From Ochromonadaceae sp. CCMP2298 (lineage: Eukaryota; Sar; Synurophyceae; Ochromonadales; Ochromonadaceae), in NCBI GenBank assembly GCA_026770595.1, contig MU633683.1:1-29817 (forward strand): DNA of 29,817 bases. Direction: 5' to 3'. A program made the translations under genes and the position numbers. The notes under the pieces are model-generated. The model searched no databases. It was given only the letters and a program-made list of their open reading frames with translations, and was not told where the DNA came from. Positions 9,345-17,013 of the stretch are shown here, in pieces. Numbering within the stretch: the stretch's first letter is position 1; each line of letters begins with the position of its first letter.

Positions 9345-10574
9345 ATGATGATGATCAATCGACCCCAGCACGAAGGTCTTGTCAACACGGATTGTTACTC
9401 ATCGCTGAAAGTGAGTTCAGTTCCTTTGGAACTTCTTGGCACATCCTCGTGTTCGAAGCTCATGAGAACGTGCGTTCAGGCTTTTTGGAGAAAAACACAC
9501 ATAACACCGTTCGTATTTCTGGAAGATAGATCAACGACTGATCCAGTCAATGTGGATGATGAAGACGTTCGATCTTCACTTGTGAGAGTTAACGATCTCA
9601 GCGGTCCAATCGATTCTTCCAAGCTCAAACGATTGCAGCGCGATTCTTTCGCACACGAGGATGTGCCAAGAAGTTCCAAAGGAACTGAATTCAGATCAAG
9701 ATCTGCAAAGCCTGCTCGATTGAAGTCACTCACTTTCAGCGACGGAGTAGCCTCGATTAAAGTGAAACGGAGAAGCCTTGATTCATTGCCCAGTGCTGAT
9801 CTAGCTAAGGGAATCATGGACATCCACAAATTGGACATGGATGAGAAGCTGGGGAAGTTCGAACCAAATATGGATCGGACTGTGACAGAGGGTTCGAAGC
9901 TTTTTCTACCCAAGATATTCATGGCAGATGCTGACTCGTTCAGCGACTGTACTGACTCGTTCAGCGACTGTACTTCGGAAGCGCCTCCTCCAGTCGTCGG
10001 CAGCAGAGCTTCAAGTAAGGAGGAGCCCTCGAACAACGTCGCTGATACCTGGAACGCACAGGACGCCAGCACTGGGCAGCTCGGAATTGCGGGTCAGTTA
10101 CTTGGAAATGAGCAGAACCGTGCACGGAAGAGTTTGAGCAGGAAGAATGGAGAGCTTTCGAGGAGGGAGAAAGAACTTGTTGCTTATATTTTCTCTCCTG
10201 CGTCTTTCAGCCAAGGCGAGGAACACCTCCTGAGTGCTATAGAGAGAGCTGATGCTCTTCACAGACGGGGCAGATCGCGAAAGTATCTGCCAAAGTTACC
10301 GAGCCCAGAAGACGTACGTAAAGACGTTCTCGATGCGGAACGCTTCCGTCAGAAAGGTGGTGTGGATAAAAGCAAGGAGGACGAGTGGGATGAGGATACT
10401 GCGCTTCAAGCAGCTATCCTAGCGAATAATAAACTTCCCGGTTTTGCGCGCGCAACGATTAGTAGCTTGATGCAAAGCTGCCACGGTGAAGATCTGGCAG
10501 CGAGCAGGCTAGTCGGCCAGGAGTCAAGAAAAATGTTAGCAAAAGTGTTGGGGAATGCCTCGATATGCGAGTGA
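9345..10574 (+). CDS. Orphan hypothetical protein, start uncertain
   Basis: A 409-codon frame beginning at three consecutive ATG codons. No domain is recognised. The protein is hydrophilic, rich in Ser, Asp, Lys and Arg, with a perfect duplication DSFSDCT-DSFSDCT (9933-9974) and a more ordered-looking C-terminal third (for example DEDTALQAAILANNKLPGFA). Its third-position G+C is clearly lower than that of the flanking genes, which fits a young, fast-evolving or transferred gene. The first 115 codons carry both arms of a 37-base inverted repeat. A GTGAGT at 9411 and a CAG at 9636-9638 could mark an intron that removes the left arm, so the N-terminus is unsure. It is convergent with the methyltransferase, 41 bases apart. 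Confidence 0.5.
   Translation: MMMINRPQHEGLVNTDCYSSLKVSSVPLELLGTSSCSKLMRTCVQAFWRKTHITPFVFLEDRSTTDPVNVDDEDVRSSLVRVNDLSGPIDSSKLKRLQRDSFAHEDVPRSSKGTEFRSRSAKPARLKSLTFSDGVASIKVKRRSLDSLPSADLAKGIMDIHKLDMDEKLGKFEPNMDRTVTEGSKLFLPKIFMADADSFSDCTDSFSDCTSEAPPPVVGSRASSKEEPSNNVADTWNAQDASTGQLGIAGQLLGNEQNRARKSLSRKNGELSRREKELVAYIFSPASFSQGEEHLLSAIERADALHRRGRSRKYLPKLPSPEDVRKDVLDAERFRQKGGVDKSKEDEWDEDTALQAAILANNKLPGFARATISSLMQSCHGEDLAASRLVGQESRKMLAKVLGNASICE
9416..9689. repeat. Perfect 37-base inverted repeat with 200-base spacer
   Basis: Bases 9416-9452 are the exact reverse complement of 9653-9689, and similarity continues for a few bases at both ends with mismatches. Sense RNA could form a 37-bp stem with a 200-nt loop. 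The left arm itself contains the short palindrome TTCCTTTGGAA. Confidence 0.95.
9933..9974 (+). repeat. Perfect 21-base tandem duplication
   Basis: Two identical 21-base units in frame encode DSFSDCT twice inside the orphan ORF. The lack of any silent difference points to a recent event. Confidence 0.95.
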
Positions 10575-10615
10575 ATGAAATCAGCAAGAGAAATTTTAGT
10601 TTAATAATACAAATT

Positions 10616-11617
10616 CTAGACGAGAGGGATAGCACGCGGATTCTCCTGACAATTCCATACCCCTGTCTTAACTTCACAATCCAGCAGAGCCTCGTACTCC
10701 TGAGGAAGCTTATCCAATTTTCTACATGCTTCACCCCCATTGTTATTATCAACCCCTCCTCTATGACATCCATGGCCGCCGAATAAATGTTTGTGTTTGG
10801 GTAGGTTGGCGACGGCTGGATTAATGAACACCATCATGCTGTGCTGGATGTGCTGTGAGTACCACTGGGGCAATGAAGCGTTCTTTCCAGCTATTGCATA
10901 CTCTCTGACTTGCATACTCAAATCTCTGCTGTACACGAAGCCCGCCGCCGCTAGGCGCGATTTCCACCACCACCGCGCATGAACTTCGACGTGGTGCCAG
11001 CCGCCAAACCCGCTGCTGGTAACAAAGAGCAGCGCACTTTTGTGGAAGACGGGTAGATAGTTGTCCATGTATTGCCTTCCGACGTGTTCCAAAAACTCCA
11101 CAGACCAGACGGCATCATAGGTGTCCTTCGGCCACCAAGGTCCTAAGCTAAAGTCGTGTTCAACAACATCCGAGGCCGGCAGCAAGGACTGCGAAACTGC
11201 ATCGTGGGAGCCCTCCACGCACAGAACCTTCACACGCTTGCTGAGAAAGTTCTTGGTACTAACTCCTTTGCCACAGCCTACGTCAACCAAAGACTTCACA
11301 GCTAAGCCCCCCACCATGTAGTTGAACACGTTCTCGCTAATGCCCATCAGATCAGAGTCGGTGAAGCCACCCAAGTGCTTTTTGTCGCCTTTCCCACCGT
11401 ATATGCCTCGTTTCTCTTTCAACAAAGCCTCTTCTGCTGGTGTGGTTTGAATAGAAGGCTTGTTCGGCGGAGAAACTTGCATTCTATACTTCACACCCGG
11501 TACCATGTACTGCATTTGTTCATCTGTCAAGGGCGCTGCCGCATCCACGGATCCAGCAAGGGCGAAAACAACGCAGATGCCCCAAAGCAGGCGCGAGACC
11601 AAACCGCGGCCAGACAT
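10616..11617 (-). CDS. Class I SAM-dependent methyltransferase with signal peptide
   Basis: A single 333-codon exon. The N-terminus (LLWGICVVFALAGSVDA) is a typical signal peptide, but the following residues are AAPL, without phenylalanine, so the secretory pathway is more likely than the plastid. Motif I is SLVDVGCGKGVSTKNF, with an acidic residue at the end of the second strand (LCVEGSHDAV). Motif II is YDAVWSVEFLEHVG. The pattern GFGGWHHVEVHARWWWKSRL downstream resembles a group of uncharacterised algal methyltransferases. The tail is His/Gly/Asn-rich. The substrate is unknown. It is divergent from the kinase gene (425-base gap) and ends 41 bases from the orphan ORF on the other strand. 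Confidence 0.8.
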   Translation of the reverse strand: MSGRGLVSRLLWGICVVFALAGSVDAAAPLTDEQMQYMVPGVKYRMQVSPPNKPSIQTTPAEEALLKEKRGIYGGKGDKKHLGGFTDSDLMGISENVFNYMVGGLAVKSLVDVGCGKGVSTKNFLSKRVKVLCVEGSHDAVSQSLLPASDVVEHDFSLGPWWPKDTYDAVWSVEFLEHVGRQYMDNYLPVFHKSALLFVTSSGFGGWHHVEVHARWWWKSRLAAAGFVYSRDLSMQVREYAIAGKNASLPQWYSQHIQHSMMVFINPAVANLPKHKHLFGGHGCHRGGVDNNNGGEACRKLDKLPQEYEALLDCEVKTGVWNCQENPRAIPLV

Positions 11618-12042
11618 GTTTCGAGACGCTGTTCGACAGTGAGTGGCTGATCAGATGAATAGAATTGTGGTTCCAGCAGCAGATTCGGCAGGACACCAAT
11701 CCAAAGGCTCCTGGACAGTTTTAATGCTGGAGAGGGGTTTTGATCATTATTTGTGACTTTATATTGGGGTTTTTAAAAAATTACCAGCAACGCTTGGGGA
11801 TTGCTGGAAAGTCCACTGTTTTTTTTCTCATTTCTGCACCAAGTTCATATTCTGCGATGCTCTCGTTCCATCATCAGATCATTCTGGATCGCCAAACAAC
11901 ACACCCTTCCTACGCCGGGCAACCGTCATCGCAGCCCACGTCGCAGCCTGACGAGACAGCTCACTGATCAGCCGACGAGAGAGCCGGCGTCTCAGCCCAC
12001 GTCGCAGCCGACGACACAGCCCACGTCCCAGCCGACGACACA
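11618..12042. promoter_or_regulatory. Divergent promoter region, methyltransferase / kinase
   Basis: This 425-base gap must hold the 5' elements of both genes. It has an A/T-rich middle (11740-11835) and a CAGCC-rich repeat directly before the kinase ATG. No defined promoter element is recognised. Confidence 0.45.
11993..12040 (+). repeat. 24-base tandem repeat next to the kinase start codon
   Basis: Two 24-base copies (11993-12016 and 12017-12040) differ at one base, and a diverged copy precedes them at about 11934-11958. The repeat ends two bases before the kinase ATG. In the +2 frame it reads SQPT/TQPT, a low-complexity peptide common in algal proteins, but that frame is not the kinase frame. 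Confidence 0.85.
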
Positions 12043-14970
12043 ATGCTCGGGTGGGAGGTTGTGTGGCGCACTTCGTTTCGAGAGTTTAGGGGTACGGTCG
12101 TTGATTGTGGGTTGATCGCGGACGAGTGGGTTGTTCTGGAGAGCACAGTCCTGCTCGAGTACCGCATCAGGGAACAGCTCGTGAGAAAGACAGTCCCGGC
12201 TGTAGACAACTTTGTTGAGTACAAGCGAAGCCAGTTCCTTAAGAATCCGAGCGACAGACTCTCTGTGCACGACATAGTACTCGCCGAACTATCCAAGCTT
12301 GGCGACGATGCACTGATGGCTGGCGCGAAGCACGCTGCAATTGCTCGCGAGTTACAGCTGAAGGAGGCGCAGCCACGCAAGGATGGTAACAACGGCCCTG
12401 TCGTTGCTATCCCTGTCGGTAGCCCTAACGAAAAGAAGAGCGTCGCGGGTGATGGGAATTCTGATAGCAGCGACGGGGAAGACGACGAGGAAGGTGAAGG
12501 GGAAGACGACAGTAGCGAGGAAACAGAGGACGAAGATGGAGATTCCAGCAGCGGAGAGTCCAGCAGTGGAGATTCGAGCAGTGGAGATTCCTCTGGATCC
12601 GGTCGAACCAAGATCGATCTGAAGGTGTTCGTTCTACCGTCCCAAAACATCAGAGGGTTTTCAATTCGCATATCCAAACACGGCCTGCAGCTCGTTCGGA
12701 CAGCTCTGAAGAAGGACTACGGGCCGACCAGCATATTCTACAGGGATACGGACGGGGACGTGGTGACCATCATGAGTGTCAACGACCTGGAGTACGCGTT
12801 TAGGTCTGCGCAGGAGCAAACAGACACCACGGGTGCTGTTAAGGCGAAGTTGAAACTATTCGCTCAAATCGACGACAGTGCTTCTTCAACAAAGGTAGAG
12901 GCATCAGAATCGAGGCGGCATATTTACCTGGACACATCGCTTGGACACGTTCCGCACCTCAATTTGCTGAGACAGAGCTCTTCGAACAGTGGGAGAGACA
13001 GCGCCTTGCTGGATGGCAGCCTCGGTTCGCACGCCAGATCAGGTGTAGCGCCCTCACCTCCAATGCACGGAATGGAGAAGTACGAAATGGTTTGGAAGAA
13101 AGGCGAGCTCCTCGGCAAGGGGAGTTTCGGCTCCGTGTTTAGTGGGATCAACTTGAGTACTGGCGAGCGCATTGCTGTGAAAGAGGTGACCCTACGGCGT
13201 GGCAAGAAGCACCGACAGCAAGCACAAGCTCTGCAGCAGGAGGTGAAGATCCTCAGCAGCCTGGACCACCGAAACATCATCAAGTACATCGGCGCAGAGT
13301 GCACCAAGAACACCTTGCGGATCTTCCTGGAGCTAGCAACTGACGGAACCCTCAAAGATGCAATTAACGAATTTGGTAAGCCATTGCGTATTTAAAAGGC
13401 CATGCAAATAGACCACACGTGCGAATGTACTAATCCCAGGCTGTCGACCCCCCTTCTCATACCCCACAGGAGCGCTTCCAGAACCACTGGTGCGGAGATA
13501 CACTACGGACATTATCGAAGGGCTGTGGTTTCTGCACGCCAAGAAGTTCATCCACCGAGACATCAAGCCCACGAACCTTCTCATCTCTGGCGGAGTTGTG
13601 AAGCTGGCAGACTTCGGATGCTCTTCCATCACAGAGGACGAGTCAGTGTACGTACCGCATCGCTGTGCCGATATTCGATCCGCCATGTCACCCTATCACC
13701 CCTTGTATTTCCGTCTTTTTGCAGAAATGAGGCAGGTCACACGTCCTTGGCTGGCACTGCGGTGTACATGGCTCCAGAGGTTATGGCAACAGGAGGGGGC
13801 TGGGACTCAGCTCTCCCGCAAATACAGGAGCCTCCTTCGCCCGCGTCGCCCGTGTCGCCTGTCCACAGTTTATCGGCAGATGCGAAGAGTCCTGTCCTGC
13901 GAGTAGACGAGGCAATGAGGAGTGCCAAGAACGAGAATGCAGGGGACGCAGGGGACGAGATAGTCAGGAGCCCCCGAGCAGGCAAAGTTCATTTTGGAGG
14001 CAACGACTCTCCCATTCTGCAGACCTTGGACCCTGCCTCCCCCACACGGAGTGGATCGATGAGATCGACCAAGAAAAAAACCAAGTCAAAGGTGGGATAT
14101 GGGAAACGGGCAGACATCTGGTCAGTGGGAATAACTCTGTGCGAAATGGCCACAGGGAAACCGCCATACGCTAACGCGGGATCGGCTATTTTTGCCATAT
14201 GCGTGTCGAAGAGGTACCCCTCGCTTCCAGAGTCCTTCTCTCCAGAGGCGCACGAGTTTTTAGCAAGGTACACACCCCAATACCGCACTCCTCAAAACTT
14301 CCATAACATTTTGAATCTTTTACCTGCAGATGCCTGGTGGAGAATCCATCCGCGAGAGCAACAAGCTACGAGCTGCAGAGACTGCCTTTCCTCAACCCTC
14401 AGGTGGGCAACCTGCAATTCCTAAGTTATGTTATATCTCACCAGCTGACATCATTTCTCTTTTGCCTTGCAGACACCAGCTGAGGTCAGGGCGCAAACCG
14501 CAGCCACAATGTTGAGGGACCACGGCAGCACCAACTCTACTGTGTCAATGAACCTGCCGCAAGATTTTTCATTTCTTCAGTCTCCTCGTGAGGATGACCC
14601 TAGTGGCAGTGTGGGGGGTGGTAAGTTGAGTCCGAGGGGAATGGAGGGAGCATCGTATCGGGGGAGTCCCAGGGGAGTGGAGGGAGCATCGCATCGGGGG
14701 GGTACGTTCGGCGGAGCGCACACGGAGATGGAAGATCCCTTCGGGTCGGCAGACAGCAAGATGTTCTTCTCCATGGGCAGCGGGAGGGGCACAGCAGAGA
14801 GGGACGAAAAGAGGTCCGACTCCAAACTCAGTGAGGGGGACATGGTTGTCAATAATACTGCATATACGCCGAGAGGGCAGGCATCTTCCCGCAGAGAGTC
14901 GGCTCGGAGTAGTAAAGAGTGTGAGGAAGACGAAGATTGCAAAACAGCACGCTCAACATTTATTAGTTAG
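12043..14970 (+). CDS. PB1-domain MAPKKK-like (STE11/MEKK) protein kinase
   Basis: Five exons: 12043-13375, 13470-13647, 13725-14267, 14330-14402, 14473-14970; 874 residues. All junctions are GT-AG and restore kinase motifs. After an unrecognised N-terminus and an acidic Ser/Asp/Glu run (about residues 145-185) comes a PB1 domain (about 190-278; FYRDTDGDVVTIMSVNDLEY is the acidic OPCA-type motif). The kinase domain spans about 347-709: GKGSFGSVF loop, IAVKEV lysine, IHRDIKPTNLL catalytic loop, LADFGCS, GTAVYMAPEVM, DIWSVGITLCEMATGKPPY. Between APE and DIWSVG lie about 110 residues instead of the usual dozen or so, rich in Ser-Pro. The Ser/Gly-rich tail holds a repeated RG-x-EGAS-x-RG unit. 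Animal MEKK2/3 also pair PB1 with a STE11 kinase, so a MAPK cascade role is likely. It ends 45 bases from the SQD1 stop. Confidence 0.88.
14632..14700 (+). repeat. Imperfect tandem repeat in the kinase tail
   Basis: Two copies of a roughly 42-base unit encode RGMEGASYRG and RGVEGASHRG. The copies differ by several bases. Confidence 0.6.
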
Positions 14971-15015
14971 TTTATCTAAGCATTAACAAAAGCTCGACAG
15001 CTACTGACGCCAAGT

Positions 15016-16449
15016 CTAAGCCGTCTGATCTTCCGTTCTGGCGGAGTCGCTGGCGGCAGCAATAGCGAGTTTCTTGTTCCAGAAGGAGCTGGGAAGCACC
15101 TTGGTGCGGTCGCACCTGTCCTGGTACTTGCCCGCGATGTTCACGACCTCGTCCAGCAGGCCCTCCGCGACGGTGATGGGGTTCAGGCCCAGACTGCAGA
15201 ACTTCTTGTTGGAGACCTGTGGTGGGGAATATTCGCGTTAGGGTTCGACGCGAGAGTGCGAGAGTGTAAAAGTGCGAGAGTATCAAACAGACAAGCAGGT
15301 GTATATTATTGAACTACTTACCTCGAGTTCGTTTTCGGCATCTTCTTTCCTAGGGTTTTCGAGGTTGCGAATGCCGCACCCTGTCTTATCGTTGATCAGG
15401 CTAGCCAGGTCACGCACCTTCAGTGTCTCCGCAATCTGGTTGAAGATCTCGACCCTGTCTCCTGACTTGGGGGGGTTCTGGATGGCTAGGTTGATGCAGC
15501 GCGCAGTGTCCGTGATGTGGACGAAGCCGCGCGTCTGGCCGCCCGTGCCATACACAGTCAGCGGGATGCCCAGCGCCGCCTGCATCAGAAACCTGTTCAA
15601 CACGGTGCCGTAGTCTCCATCATAGTCGAATCGGTTGATCAGGCGCTCGTCGCGGACCGTCTGGGCAGTGTTGGTGCCCCAGACGATGCCCTGGTGCAGG
15701 TCAGTGACGCGCACGCCGTCGTTCTTGTTGTAAAACTGGAACACCAGCGCGTCCAGGCACTTGGTCAGGTGGTACACAGACCCGGGGTTAGCAGGATGCA
15801 GGATTGAGCTGGAGCGACCCCCGGGCAGGATGACGTCTAAGTAGCCCTCGGGGATCTCGCCTCCGGAGGTACCGTATCCGTACACGCCCATGGTACCGAG
15901 ATGCACCACGTGGATGTCCAGACCAGACTCCACGATAGCGCAGAGCAGATTGTGTGTTCCCGAGAGGTTGTTGTCAATCGTGTATCTCTTGCGACGATCA
16001 TCCTTCATACTGTAGGGAGCTGCCCGCTGCTCCGCAAAATGCACAATGGTATCGGGTTTCTCGTCCTTAAGGAACTGCAGCAGCTCCGCGTAGTCGGTCA
16101 AAAGGTCCAGATACTTGAACCGGACATCCTTTCCGGAAACGCCATTCCACACCTTGCATCTGTTCTCGATACTGGCAATGGGAGTAAGAGAGTCGCAGCC
16201 CAATTCGACGTCAATTTTGCGTCTCGAAAGATTGTCGACAACGATAACGTCGTGCCCCTGCTCGCTGAGGTACAGAGACGTGGGCCATCCGCAGAAGCCA
16301 TCTCCACCGAGAACGACCACCTTTTTCGGTGCCGTTGACATCATAGTCAAGCTGGAACCCTTCCTCATTGAAAGAGGTGCCGCAAACCGGAAGGCTCCCA
16401 TCAGTGCCGGAAAGAGCAGCGCAATCGACAGCAGAAACATTGACGGCAT
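15016..16449 (-). CDS. SQD1: UDP-sulfoquinovose synthase, plastid-targeted
   Basis: Two exons, 16449-15322 and 15216-15016, with a 105-base intron in phase 0; 442 residues. The enzyme makes UDP-sulfoquinovose from UDP-glucose and sulfite, the head-group donor of the plastid sulfolipid SQDG. It is a short-chain dehydrogenase-like protein. The NAD-binding loop is VVVLGGDGFCGW, the catalytic Thr lies in HLGTMGVYG (T186), and the Tyr-Lys pair is YHLTK (Y226, K230). The C-terminus matches the family closely (LGLNPIT, KVLPSSFWNKKLA). The chosen start at 16449 gives the signal peptide MPSMFLLSIALLFPALMGA followed by F, a classic complex-plastid signal. In-frame ATGs at 16542 and 16551 would add a less typical leader. 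It is divergent from ATG7. Confidence 0.95.
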
Positions 16450-17013
16450 CGCAGTGAATAAGAATCCTATGGCAAGATCTTGTCCTCTCAGGCAGGCTTG
16501 AAAACTGTGGGAGATGGCACCAACCGATATGATACTGTACATCAACAACATGCAGGATTTCGTGATGGCTAGAGGAGGGTCTCAAAACAAAACTTTAAAG
16601 GCGCCAATTAATGCGAATTTATTAATAGTAATCTCTCCATAGCTCATCTAATATGGATTAAAATACATGTTTTATATAATTTTAGTAGAGTAATAGATAT
16701 AATGCACATCTTGAATAGGAAACTGTAATTGTAATTGATGTCAATCGCGTCAAAAGTGGCGGGTGGGCGTGGTTTTTGTAACTGTGGGAAGTTCCAGGAG
16801 TTCCCAGTTTTTTGAAGTCGCAGCAGGGCACATGTTCAACTGTCAATCATCCATCCTTCTTCCCTGTTCACATTCGAAGCAGATTGCGTTGAGTCTCTTT
16901 GAAGTCGCACCAAAGGGTCTTTGCCCTCTTTGAAGACGACCTGCCTCCCTTCCTTCACAATCCAATCGAAAAAGAAGCTTCTCCCACTATTCAAATATCA
17001 AAGCCTCTCGACC
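16450..17013. promoter_or_regulatory. Divergent promoter region, SQD1 / ATG7
   Basis: A 564-base gap with an A+T-rich centre (about 16600-16740). Bases 16791-16807 hold the overlapping motifs GTTCCAGG and GTTCCCAG, related to the CCTGGGAA motif seen before other genes. The element TTTGAAGTCGCA occurs twice (about 16812 and 16898). Confidence 0.45.

Noticed and set aside
9476-10072. 198-residue antisense frame in the orphan gene
   Set aside because: Its resemblance to the sense peptide (VPLELLGTSSC) comes only from the inverted repeat.
11801-12115. Plus-strand frame with SQPT repeats as a separate gene
   Set aside because: It overlaps the kinase start in another frame and stops shortly after; no start or domain supports it.
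14972-15286. Minus-strand 104-residue frame over the SQD1 3' exon
   Set aside because: The SQD1 reading of the same strand in another frame matches the conserved family C-terminus.
16450-16551. Longer SQD1 start at 16551
   Set aside because: In-frame ATGs exist, but the start at 16449 gives a standard signal peptide with F after the cleavage site.
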